Position numbers and translations under genes: made by a program | Shown: positions 7,487 to 15,547 of the stretch, one piece after another | Numbering within the stretch: position 1 is the stretch's first letter | How the letters are laid out: each line of letters opens with the position of its first letter | From: Gemmatimonadota bacterium | GTDB lineage: Bacteria; Gemmatimonadota; Gemmatimonadetes; Gemmatimonadales; GWC2-71-9 | DNA length: 64,000 bases | Assembly (NCBI GenBank): GCA_016874005.1 | Contig: VGVQ01000001.1 | Coordinates: forward strand, 523,655 to 587,654 | Reading direction: 5' to 3' | Notes under the pieces: model-generated | Database searches by the model: none | What the model was told of the DNA's origin: nothing | The model's input: the letters and a program-made list of their open reading frames with translations, nothing else

Positions 7487-9814
7487 ATGATCATGGCGCT
7501 GGTGATGGCCGCCGTGTCGGTCCAGGACACGGCCCGGGTTCATAGTGGGGTCCGCGGCGAGATCGAAGTCTCATTGCCCCGATTCGACTCGACCGCGCTC
7601 ATCGACGGACGGCTCGACGAAGGCGTCTGGAGCCGGGCGGCCCGGCTGGTCGACTTCTCGCAATATCAACCGGTGGACGGCCGGCCCGCGGAGGACCCGA
7701 CTGAGGTGCTGGTCTGGTATGGGCGGGATGCCATCTACTTCGGGGTTCGGGCCCAGGAGCGGCACGGCGAGGTAGTTCGGGCCACCCGGGCGAATCGCGA
7801 CAACATCGGCAGCGAAGACCAGATCCAAATCCTACTCGACACCTACAACGATCGACGAACCGCGTTCCTCTTCGGGGTGAACCCGCTCGGTGTCCAGCAG
7901 GACGGAACCCGGAGCGACAATTTCTCCGGCGGAGCGGGTGGCCGGTTCGACGGGGGCGGAGGGGTCGGTAACGTCAACCCGTTGGAAGGCACTGTCGACC
8001 TCAACCCCGACTACGTCTTCGAGTCCCGAGGTCGGCTGGTCGACGGTGGGTACGAAATCGAGGTCCGAATCCCGTTCAAGAGCCTTCGATACCAGGAGGG
8101 CGCCACCCAGGCCTGGGGGCTCAACGTACTCCGCCGGGTCCAGCACTCGGGTTTTCAGGATTCCTGGACCCCGGCGGTCCGCGGCAACGCCTCGTTTCTC
8201 GGACAGTCGGGTACCCTGACGGGGTTGCGAGACCTGCATCGTGGTTTGGTTCTCGAGCTGACCCCGACCGTCACCGGCCGGCTGGTCGGCTCCCGATCGC
8301 CGTCTGGCCGGTGGGATTACGAGGGCGCCAGGGATCTCGGCGGGGATGTCCGCTGGGGAATCAGCCAGAACCTCTCTCTCAATGGCGCCATCAACCCGGA
8401 TTTCTCCCAGGTCGAGGCGGACGTCGGCCAGGTGACGGTCAACGAACGGTTCGCGCTGTTCTTCCCGGAAAAGCGGCCGTTCTTCCTCGATGGGCTGGAG
8501 CTGTTCGACACGCCAGGCCAGCTCATCTACACTCGGCGGATCGTCAGCCCGGATGCAGGTCTCAAGCTCGCGGGCAAGGTCGGCCGACTCAACATCGCGA
8601 CACTGGTGGCGGCCGATGGCGCCTCGCAGTCGATCGACCGCGAGGGGAATCCGATCTTCGGCGTGACTCGGCTGCGAACCGACCTGGGGCGGAACTCGAC
8701 GCTCGGCGGGGTATTCACGACCCGCGAGGACGGAACCGACCATTCACGGCTGGTGGGCGCCGACCTGCGGTTGTATCACTCCAAGCTCTACTTCGTTCAA
8801 CTGCAAGCGGTCCAGTCGTGGACCAAGGCGGGGTTGGGCGGGGCGGTCTCGGGTCCGCTGCTCTCGGTGATGTGGGATCGGACCGGCCGTGGCTGGGGCT
8901 TCAACTACCAACTGCGGGCGGTGGGGCCGGATTTCAACGCGGCGGCGGGGTTCGTCAACCGCACCGACCTCGTCGAGGCCACCGCCTTCAACCGTTTTTC
9001 TCGGTACGGTAGGCCCGGCGCCCTGGTCGAGACTTACGGCGCCTTCATCGGGGTGCAGCGGCTCTGGAGCTACTCGGACCCGGGAGCAGGTCCTCGGGAA
9101 GGGTACGAATCGGTGTTCCCGTCGGCGACGTTGCGGGGCGGCTGGCAAGTGGGTGGTAGTGTCAATCGCAACTTCTTCTCCTACAACCCTCGCTCGTACC
9201 AAGGGTACGCGGTCGAGGTTCCGGGCGGCACCGTTTCCTTCAGCGTCCCCGCCAGTGAACGGGGGTTGGTCAGCGGTTCGGTGCGGGTGACCACGCCCAC
9301 CTTTCAGCACCTAACCGTCACGGCCAGTCTGGGCCTCGGTGATGCCGCCATCTTCCGAGAGGCCATCCGGGGCCGCCAAGTGCGATTCGATATCACGGCG
9401 GATCTGCGGCCAACCAGCGCCCTCCGGGGTGCCCTCCAGTTCACCAGACTCTCGCTCGACCGAGGCCGAGATGGCTCGAGATTCTCGACCGAGACAATTC
9501 CCCGTCTCAAGGTGGAGTATCAGCTGAATCGTGCCGTGTTCGTCCGGCTGATCGGCCAATACACGGCGCGAACCGTGAGCCCGCTGCTGGATCCGCTGGG
9601 ACGACGAATTCTCCAGAATGGCGTGGTCGACCAAGGGAAAAACACCAACGAGCTTCAGCTGGACTGGCTATTCAGCTACCGGCCCACTCCAGGCACGCTG
9701 GTCTACTTCGGTTACGGATCGACGTCCTCGGAGCCCGAGAGCTTTCGATTCGGGCGGCTCGAGCGCCGGGAGGACGGCTTCTTCGGAAAGGTGAGCTATC
9801 TGTTTCGGATGTAG
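7487..9814 (+). CDS. DUF5916 protein: CBM9-like domain plus outer-membrane beta-barrel
   Basis: 775 residues. After a short hydrophobic start, residues about 25-230 match the carbohydrate-binding family 9-like sandwich (ALIDGRLDEGVWSRAA, then EDQIQILLDTYNDRRTAFLFGVNPLG). The rest is a long series of amphipathic strands typical of the DUF5916 barrel, including NPDFSQVEADVGQVTVNER and FFPEKRPFFLDG, and it ends in an aromatic-containing strand (KVSYLFRM), as outer-membrane proteins do. Such proteins are common in Gemmatimonadota and Bacteroidota; their role is unknown, and a transport or surface function is only inferred. Second gene after the M20 hydrolase. Confidence 0.85.
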   Translation: MIMALVMAAVSVQDTARVHSGVRGEIEVSLPRFDSTALIDGRLDEGVWSRAARLVDFSQYQPVDGRPAEDPTEVLVWYGRDAIYFGVRAQERHGEVVRATRANRDNIGSEDQIQILLDTYNDRRTAFLFGVNPLGVQQDGTRSDNFSGGAGGRFDGGGGVGNVNPLEGTVDLNPDYVFESRGRLVDGGYEIEVRIPFKSLRYQEGATQAWGLNVLRRVQHSGFQDSWTPAVRGNASFLGQSGTLTGLRDLHRGLVLELTPTVTGRLVGSRSPSGRWDYEGARDLGGDVRWGISQNLSLNGAINPDFSQVEADVGQVTVNERFALFFPEKRPFFLDGLELFDTPGQLIYTRRIVSPDAGLKLAGKVGRLNIATLVAADGASQSIDREGNPIFGVTRLRTDLGRNSTLGGVFTTREDGTDHSRLVGADLRLYHSKLYFVQLQAVQSWTKAGLGGAVSGPLLSVMWDRTGRGWGFNYQLRAVGPDFNAAAGFVNRTDLVEATAFNRFSRYGRPGALVETYGAFIGVQRLWSYSDPGAGPREGYESVFPSATLRGGWQVGGSVNRNFFSYNPRSYQGYAVEVPGGTVSFSVPASERGLVSGSVRVTTPTFQHLTVTASLGLGDAAIFREAIRGRQVRFDITADLRPTSALRGALQFTRLSLDRGRDGSRFSTETIPRLKVEYQLNRAVFVRLIGQYTARTVSPLLDPLGRRILQNGVVDQGKNTNELQLDWLFSYRPTPGTLVYFGYGSTSSEPESFRFGRLERREDGFFGKVSYLFRM

Positions 9815-9833
9815 TGGCACGAGCAGGCCGCGC

Positions 9834-10178
9834 TCATCCCTTTCGGCGGCAGGGCACTCGCCAGAACACCAACAGATCGCCGAGTTCCCGGTCGAACGCC
9901 TCGTATCGCTCGACGTTTCCGCTCGGTACCGGTTCCCAGCCTTGCATCGACACCGGGAGAGAGTCCGGGAGGTCGCGCTGCACGCTCTCCGGAGTCTCAT
10001 CCCATTCCATGACGAGACCAGGAAGCTGCTCGAGGCGCTTTGGGAAGGCCGCGACCGGGATGCGTTTGACGAGGCCGAAGTAACGAATCTCGGCCGAGGT
10101 GGCCGGGGCATGCTCTTGGGTGACCGCCTGCCAGAACTTGCGGGCGACGACCTCGGGTTTGGTGCGACGCTTGGGCAT
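9834..10178 (-). CDS. hypothetical protein, 114 residues
   Basis: Not recognised. The start is placed at ATG 10178 (MPKRRTKPEVV); upstream codons in the frame are low-complexity and belong to non-coding DNA. The protein is soluble, with a basic N terminus, a charged middle (EMDET-like stretches around VMEWDETPESVQRDLPDSL) and several Trp residues (FWQAV, GWEPV, FWRVP). No signal peptide or membrane helix. Downstream of the amidohydrolase gene (24 bases from its stop) on the same strand and possibly the last gene of that operon. Confidence 0.6.
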   Translation of the reverse strand: MPKRRTKPEVVARKFWQAVTQEHAPATSAEIRYFGLVKRIPVAAFPKRLEQLPGLVMEWDETPESVQRDLPDSLPVSMQGWEPVPSGNVERYEAFDRELGDLLVFWRVPCRRKG

Positions 10179-10201
10179 GGGTGACCTCGGCCGCCTATCG
10201 G

Positions 10202-11725
10202 TCAGGGTTTTCGTTTGCTCCCCTCGGCCCGGGCCTTGGCCACCAGATCCTTCACCTCGGTCATCAGCCGGGGCCCGTGGTAGGGGATTCCGTCCTTGAT
10301 GGTCCACTCGACGCCGCCGGCGCGAACCTCCTTGCCGTCCTTGACGGCGGACGTTCCGGTCGGATAGAGCACCTTGAGATCCTCGAGCGGGTTGCCGTTG
10401 ACGATGATCACGTCAGCCCGGTGCCCAACCCGAATCCGACCGATCTCAGTCTCGACGCCGAGCATTTTGGCATTGTTGAGGGTCGCGTGTTGAATGACCT
10501 TGAGGGGGTGGAACCCGGCCTCTTGGTGCAGTTCCATCTCCCGGATCACGCCGAACCCGTACATCTGATAGATGAACCCGGCGTCCTCGCCGACGCCGAT
10601 CAGGCCGCCGTATCGATCGAAGTCCCGGAGGGCCGCCATCCAGATCCGGTAGTTCTCTTTCCAGAACGCTTCGTCAGTCGACGACCATCCCAAGAAGTAC
10701 GAGCCGTGGTTCGCCGGATTCGGCCGGAAGAACTCCTCGAGGGTCGGGTGGAGGTAATCCTTGAACCACGGCTGATTCTGAGCCCGCTGGAGATCTCGGC
10801 TCGCTTCGTAGATCACGAGGGTCGGGTCCCAGGCCACGTTGTTGGCCGCCATGGCACGGAGAATCTCCTGGAGACGTTCGCGGTCGGCCTCGCGCCAGAT
10901 TCTCCCGGCGTAACGGAAGCGGTGGGTTTCGTCGTTGTAATTGAAATTCGAGGGAAAGTTCTGCACCCCGTCAGGGAAGGCCGCGTCGGGAACCCCGTAC
11001 CAGTGTTCGATGGAACGGGTTCCAAACCGGACGTCGTCCCACGCCGTGGTCTCTTCGACCCCGATGTGATGGGCGATCGGGAGGTCGAGCAGCTGGGCTT
11101 CGTCCTCCATCGCTGCCATGATGTCGCGATCGAGGCCACCGATCTTGATGCCGTCGACTCCGATTGTCTTGAGCTCCCGCACCCGGGCCCGAGCCTGGTC
11201 GGGCGTCCGAGGAACCGGGGGTCTGGTGTAGCCCGCGTACACGTAGATCCGGGGGGCCTCCAGTAGTCCGCGGCGGCTTTGCTCCTTGAGCTCGAGGAAC
11301 GCTTTGGGGTCGCCACCCGAACTGACGTCGCGGATGGTGGTGACGCCCGAGGCGAGCCAGAGCTTGAACTGATACTGGTACGGTTGAGGAAGCCCGCCGC
11401 GTTCGTTCTGGAGGTGGGCATGGGCGTTGATGAGTCCCGGGAGCAGGTAGCGTCCCGCCGCGTCGATCTCCGCGTCCGCGGGAGGACGTCTGGCTCGGCC
11501 GTCCTTGAGGGCCACCGGGTCGAGTCCGGTCATTTCAACGATGCGGCCGTTCTCGAGAACGACGTCGTAGGGCCCTTCGGCCGGCGTTCCGTTGCCGGCC
11601 ACGACCATGGCGTTGCGGATGGCGAGCCGGCCTCCGGGCCGTTTGCCATGTTCGACGTTGTTGGTCTGGGCGGTCGCGGTGGTTGCGATCAGGGCGAGCA
11701 GCATCAGCCAGAGGAAATGGGTCAT
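10202..11725 (-). CDS. secreted amidohydrolase (imidazolonepropionase-like)
   Basis: 507 residues from ATG 11725 with a signal peptide (about 1-19, ending ATTATAQ). The metal-dependent hydrolase barrel shows the first-strand pair in LLPGLINAHAHLQ, a probable carboxylated Lys in VDGIKIGG, His residues in IAHHIGVEE and SIEHWYG, and the late Asp in GVGEDAGFIYQM; the C-terminal sandwich contains GHRADVIIVNGNPLEDL. Amidohydrolases of this group cleave cyclic amides or dipeptides. Its ATG overlaps the stop of the upstream phosphatase-like gene (ATGA), so the pair is translationally coupled. Confidence 0.88.
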   Translation of the reverse strand: MTHFLWLMLLALIATTATAQTNNVEHGKRPGGRLAIRNAMVVAGNGTPAEGPYDVVLENGRIVEMTGLDPVALKDGRARRPPADAEIDAAGRYLLPGLINAHAHLQNERGGLPQPYQYQFKLWLASGVTTIRDVSSGGDPKAFLELKEQSRRGLLEAPRIYVYAGYTRPPVPRTPDQARARVRELKTIGVDGIKIGGLDRDIMAAMEDEAQLLDLPIAHHIGVEETTAWDDVRFGTRSIEHWYGVPDAAFPDGVQNFPSNFNYNDETHRFRYAGRIWREADRERLQEILRAMAANNVAWDPTLVIYEASRDLQRAQNQPWFKDYLHPTLEEFFRPNPANHGSYFLGWSSTDEAFWKENYRIWMAALRDFDRYGGLIGVGEDAGFIYQMYGFGVIREMELHQEAGFHPLKVIQHATLNNAKMLGVETEIGRIRVGHRADVIIVNGNPLEDLKVLYPTGTSAVKDGKEVRAGGVEWTIKDGIPYHGPRLMTEVKDLVAKARAEGSKRKP

Positions 11726-13293
11726 GGTCGTCGAAGAGCCTCGAGAAGCGGAACGCCGTCGATGGGTTCGGCCGGGGTGAGTTGGAGCAACCGCGCCAGC
11801 GTCGGAGCGATGTCGACCGTTCGGACCGGGCGTCGGTATCGTCCGGTCCGGAAGGCCTCGCCCCACAGAATCAGCGGCACATGGGAATCGTAGCGATGGG
11901 GCGACCCGTGGGTCGCGACGATCGGGTAGTCGAAGATGTTTCCGGGCTTCAACGTGACCACCGCGGCTGGGAGCATGTCGTCCGGAAACATGTTGAGCCA
12001 GCGGCGGGCGATCTCGTCGCGAGCAGGGTCCTTCGACTTCAGGTCGGCGAATCGGTCGACTCGCAGGACGGTGGCGATCGATCGGGCGGCTTTCATGAAG
12101 GCATCGACCACGGCGGCTTCGGAAGCCGTGCCGAGCTTTTCGGTTTCGACGAACAACGCGCCACTCTCGAAGTCGACGGCGGTGGTGTCGCCGTTATTGG
12201 CGCGGAGAACGGCTCGAGCCGCCGCCATGGCCGGCTCCCACTTGACTCGAGAATGGCCGTGGAGCTCCGGGATCAGACCACCCCCGTGGTCGGCCGAGAC
12301 GACGATGGCAATGCGGCGGGGGTCGCGGAGGGTGAATAGCGTGTCGAGGAATGCCCCGAGCACCCGATCGAGTCTCAGGATCTGATCGTGTTGCTCCACC
12401 GACTCGGGGCCGAAGAAGTGGCCGACGTAATCCGTTGCCGACAGCGACACGGCCAGCAGATCGGTGGTCGGGCCGCGGCCGAGGTCGAGCCTGCGGACGC
12501 CTTCAAGGGCAAAGCCCAGAGTGAGCTCGTCGATGAGGGGGGAGAAACGGAACTGTGCCGCCGCCGCCGCCGAGTCGGCCGGGAAACGATGGGGGAAGGC
12601 GATTCGCCGACCGAAGGCTTCGTAAGGGACGCTATCGCGTTCCGGGTAGTGGCTCCGGGGCATGAGGGTGTTCCATTCCCGGCCCGCCATTCGGTGGGGG
12701 ACTCTTCGAGCGTTGAACGCGGCGACCCAATCCGGCAAGGTGTCCCGATACCAGGTGCTGGTGGAGAAGAGGCCGTTGTTGGTGTACCAGTAGACCTGTT
12801 GCTTCGACGATCCCACCGGGAGAATCGCGGACCGGTCCTTCGCCGATGCCGAAAGGGCGCGGGTCGCGGGGTCCCGCGCTCGGAGCCAGTCGAAGACCGT
12901 CGTGCCTCGAAGCCGAAAGGGCGCCGCGCCCAGGTCGTTGGACCATAGCACTGGCCAGCGTGGGTCGTTGACTCCGGCCAGATTCCTGGTGATCCCGGTG
13001 CCGCGCGGGAAGCGGCCGGTCAACAGGGTGGCGTGCCCGGGCGCCGTTTCCGTGATGGCGTGGTCGTGGTGGGCATCCGTGAAGTTGGCGCCTTCTCGCC
13101 ACATTCGAGCCAACCCCCCGGTCAACTCGCGCTCGAATCGGTCGTAGTAATCCGGGCGCATCTGGTCGATCGTGATGAGCAGCAACAGACTCGGCTGCCA
13201 AGCGGGCGCCAGCGGGTCCGGGGGTGGCGAGCCGGCGCACGCGGCACCGAGGATAGTGGCGCTCGAGATCCCAAGGCGGTGGAAGAGTCGCAT
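11722..13293 (-). CDS. alkaline-phosphatase-superfamily lipoprotein (PafA-like)
   Basis: 523 residues from ATG 13293. The N terminus has a lipobox-like LGAAC at about 16-20, so a membrane-anchored lipoprotein is likely. The superfamily fold is clear: metal ligand and strand LLITIDQMRPDY, nucleophile Thr in the HAITETAPGHATLLTG block, ATDYVGHFFGP, VVSADHGGG and a final metal-binding His in the THGSPHRYDSHVPLILWG region. Members hydrolyse phosphomonoesters or diesters with two zinc ions. First gene of a pair with the amidohydrolase. Confidence 0.88.
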   Translation of the reverse strand: MRLFHRLGISSATILGAACAGSPPPDPLAPAWQPSLLLLITIDQMRPDYYDRFERELTGGLARMWREGANFTDAHHDHAITETAPGHATLLTGRFPRGTGITRNLAGVNDPRWPVLWSNDLGAAPFRLRGTTVFDWLRARDPATRALSASAKDRSAILPVGSSKQQVYWYTNNGLFSTSTWYRDTLPDWVAAFNARRVPHRMAGREWNTLMPRSHYPERDSVPYEAFGRRIAFPHRFPADSAAAAAQFRFSPLIDELTLGFALEGVRRLDLGRGPTTDLLAVSLSATDYVGHFFGPESVEQHDQILRLDRVLGAFLDTLFTLRDPRRIAIVVSADHGGGLIPELHGHSRVKWEPAMAAARAVLRANNGDTTAVDFESGALFVETEKLGTASEAAVVDAFMKAARSIATVLRVDRFADLKSKDPARDEIARRWLNMFPDDMLPAAVVTLKPGNIFDYPIVATHGSPHRYDSHVPLILWGEAFRTGRYRRPVRTVDIAPTLARLLQLTPAEPIDGVPLLEALRRP

Positions 13294-13325
13294 GGCCGAA
13301 TCCTGGACGGGTGGCTGGGGTGGTG

Positions 13326-13331
13326 ATAATA
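13326..13331 (-). promoter_or_regulatory. candidate -10 element for the phosphatase/amidohydrolase pair
   Basis: On the minus strand these bases read TATTAT, 32 bases before the ATG at 13293. No convincing -35 hexamer is found 16-18 bases upstream, so this is a weak assignment. Confidence 0.3.
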
Positions 13332-13384
13332 GGGGAAAACGGGGCGGATCGGTACCAACCCTCGCGAGGGCCGAGCCTCCGTGG

Positions 13385-13390
13385 TACAAT
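13385..13390 (+). promoter_or_regulatory. extended -10 promoter element before the conserved secreted protein gene
   Basis: TACAAT preceded by TGG, giving the extended form TGnTACAAT. It ends 29 bases before the ATG at 13420, a normal leader distance. The -35 region has no good match, as expected for extended -10 promoters. Confidence 0.45.
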
Positions 13391-13419
13391 AAACGACCCC
13401 ACCCAGAGGCGATCGTTCG

Positions 13420-14472
13420 ATGCGTGCTCCGGCGCTCGCAGTTCTCATCATCGTCGCGGGTTCACCCGCTCAGGCCCAGTCAGAATCCGACACCCCGAAG
13501 ACGGAACCGGAACGCCTCTTCCGCAGTCGGGCGCCGATCGAGTTCGTTCTTCGAGCGGATTTCGACGAGCTGTTCAAGGACCGCGACACGATCAAGGTCA
13601 AGGAGCTGCCCGGGACGATCGCGATCACCGATGAGCGGAAAGGGGCGGTCGAGTTGCCCGTGACGCTGGAGACCCGGGGGCACTTCCGGCTCCGCCGCAA
13701 TACCTGCAGCTTCGCGCCCCTCAAGGTGAAGTTCGACAAGGCCGCGGCGAAGGGGACGGTCTTCAACGACCAGGGCAGCCTCAAGCTGGTCACTCATTGC
13801 CAGGGCGGGTCTCGGTACGAGCAGAATCTCCTGGTGGAGGAGTCGATCTATCGGATGTACAACGTCCTCACGCCGCTGAGCCACCGAACTCGACTGTCTC
13901 GCATCAAGTACGTCCCGGCCAAGGACACCACCAAGGCGGTGACCAGATACGCCTTTTTCATCGAAGACGACGATGACATGGCTAAACGCAACGGCGGGAA
14001 GGTGTTGATGCAAACCGGGGCGGCGTTCTCCGACATGGAGCCAAGCCAGATGGACCTGGTCGCCACCTTCCAGTACCTGATTGGCAACACCGATTGGTCA
14101 GTGTTCGCGATTCACAACATCCGAATCATCGATGTCGGTCCAGCGGCTGGCGGTTTCTTCTTCCCGGTTGCGTACGACTTCGATTTCTCGGGGCTGGTCG
14201 GGGCCGCCTACGCCGTGCCGGATGAGCGGCTCCCGATCAAGAGCGTCAAGGCACGGCTGTACCGAGGTCCCTGCCGGAGGCTCGAGGAGCTCCAGCCGAC
14301 GGTCGACCTGTTCCGGGGCAAGGCGGACTCGCTGTACGCCGTGTTCAAGGCGTCGGAGGTGCTCGAACCGGGGCGCCAGAAACAGGCGGTGGAGTATCTC
14401 GACGGTTTCTTCGAGACGATCAGGCGGCCAAAGGGGATGAACGACGCGATGGGGTACGCCTGTCGCGGTTGA
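13420..14472 (+). CDS. conserved secreted protein of unknown function
   Basis: 350 residues with a signal peptide (about 1-20, ending SPAQAQ). The body is rich in conserved-looking charged motifs: LETRGHFRLRRNTCSFAPLK, VTHCQGGS, YAFFIEDDDDMAKR, and DLVATFQYLIGNTDWS. The pattern of an RG-containing strand, two Cys and a late D/N-rich segment is vaguely reminiscent of secreted CotH-type kinases, but I cannot confirm that homology. Transcribed alone from the 13385 promoter; followed by a strong GC hairpin. Confidence 0.75.
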   Translation: MRAPALAVLIIVAGSPAQAQSESDTPKTEPERLFRSRAPIEFVLRADFDELFKDRDTIKVKELPGTIAITDERKGAVELPVTLETRGHFRLRRNTCSFAPLKVKFDKAAAKGTVFNDQGSLKLVTHCQGGSRYEQNLLVEESIYRMYNVLTPLSHRTRLSRIKYVPAKDTTKAVTRYAFFIEDDDDMAKRNGGKVLMQTGAAFSDMEPSQMDLVATFQYLIGNTDWSVFAIHNIRIIDVGPAAGGFFFPVAYDFDFSGLVGAAYAVPDERLPIKSVKARLYRGPCRRLEELQPTVDLFRGKADSLYAVFKASEVLEPGRQKQAVEYLDGFFETIRRPKGMNDAMGYACRG

Positions 14473-14480
14473 GGGAGCGA

Positions 14481-14509
14481 CCCCGCGCGGACCGGTTGGC
14501 CGCGCGGGG
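14481..14509. terminator. bidirectional hairpin between convergent genes
   Basis: CCCCGCGCGG and CCGCGCGGGG form a perfect 10-bp all-GC stem around a 9-base loop, centred between the stops at 14472 (+) and 14525 (-). No T tract follows on either strand. Confidence 0.6.
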
Positions 14510-14524
14510 CTGGAGATGCGGGCG

Positions 14525-15547
14525 TTACCCGGCGACGGTCCAGGTCCTGCCGGTTCTCATCAGGCTGGCCAGGTCCTGGGGACCTTTGCCGGCGGCGGCG
14601 TTCATCTGGTCGAAGACGACCTGTTCGTAGCTGGCCGCGGGGCTGCAATACAAGACCCCGAGCACTTGTGGAAACTCGGGCGGATGGAGCGACCCGAGAA
14701 GGTTGGCGAGGGTGCGGTTGGTCTCGTCGTGCACCAGGATGTCACCCTCCGAGACGCCAGCGGCGCCGATCGTGACGACCTCGAGGTCGAGGGTCCCCGG
14801 CTTGAGTCTGAGCCCGCGATCGCGGTCCTTTCCGAAAACCAGTGGTTTCCCGTGCTCGGCCAGGAGCTGCCGGTCGGCCGCGACACTCCGGTCGGTGAAC
14901 TCGTCGAAGACGCCGTCGTTATACACCACGCAGTTCTGGAAGATCTCGACGAAACTCGCTCCCCGATGGGCGTGAGCTCGCTTCAGCACACCGACCAAAT
15001 GGGCCTGTTGGGTGTCGACCGACCGGGCGACGAACCGGGCGCCGGCTCCGAGCGCGAACAACGAGGGCGTCACCGGAAGGTCGAGCGATCCCATGGGCGT
15101 GGATGGTGACCGGGTCCCCACCCGAGAGGTCGGCGAGTACTGGCCTTTGGTGAGGCCGTAGATCTCGTTGTTGAACAGCATGATGGTGAGGTCGACGTTC
15201 CGTCGGAGCACGTGCAGCAAATGGTTGCCGCCGATGGAAAGCCCATCCCCGTCGCCGGTCACGAGCCAGACGTCGAGTTCGGGGTTGGCGAGCTTGAGTC
15301 CGGTAGCGACCGCGGGTGCTCTGCCGTGAATGGTGTGAAACCCGTAGGTCGACACGTAATACGGAAACCGTGACGAGCAGCCGATACCCGAGACGAAGAC
15401 GGTGTTCTCCGTCCGGGCGCCGACGTCGGCCAGGGTGCGCTGCACCGCCTTCAGGATTGCGTAGTCGCCGCAGCCGGGGCACCACCGAACCTCTTGATCG
15501 GATTCGAAGTCGCTCGGCTTGAGCGGTGTTGGCATCGTCGCGGTCAT
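14525..15547 (-). CDS. korB: 2-oxoacid:ferredoxin oxidoreductase, beta subunit (TPP-binding)
   Basis: 340 residues. The beta subunit binds thiamine diphosphate and an iron-sulfur cluster and, with KorA, converts 2-oxoglutarate (or another 2-oxoacid) plus CoA into the acyl-CoA, CO2 and reduced ferredoxin. Visible features are RWCPGCGDYAIL near the N terminus, GIGCSSRFPYY, the TPP signature beginning GDGDGLSIGGNH and ending with FNNEIYGLTKGQ, and a family-typical C-terminal region after FVEIFQNCVVYND. Length is normal for the two-subunit type. Its ATG overlaps the korA stop (ATGA). Substrate assignment to 2-oxoglutarate is by similarity of architecture. Confidence 0.92.
   Translation of the reverse strand: MTATMPTPLKPSDFESDQEVRWCPGCGDYAILKAVQRTLADVGARTENTVFVSGIGCSSRFPYYVSTYGFHTIHGRAPAVATGLKLANPELDVWLVTGDGDGLSIGGNHLLHVLRRNVDLTIMLFNNEIYGLTKGQYSPTSRVGTRSPSTPMGSLDLPVTPSLFALGAGARFVARSVDTQQAHLVGVLKRAHAHRGASFVEIFQNCVVYNDGVFDEFTDRSVAADRQLLAEHGKPLVFGKDRDRGLRLKPGTLDLEVVTIGAAGVSEGDILVHDETNRTLANLLGSLHPPEFPQVLGVLYCSPAASYEQVVFDQMNAAAGKGPQDLASLMRTGRTWTVAG

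Noticed and set aside
6040..7530. Long minus-strand frame opposite the M20 hydrolase
   Set aside because: Only a shadow of the real gene; no family motifs and no ribosome site.
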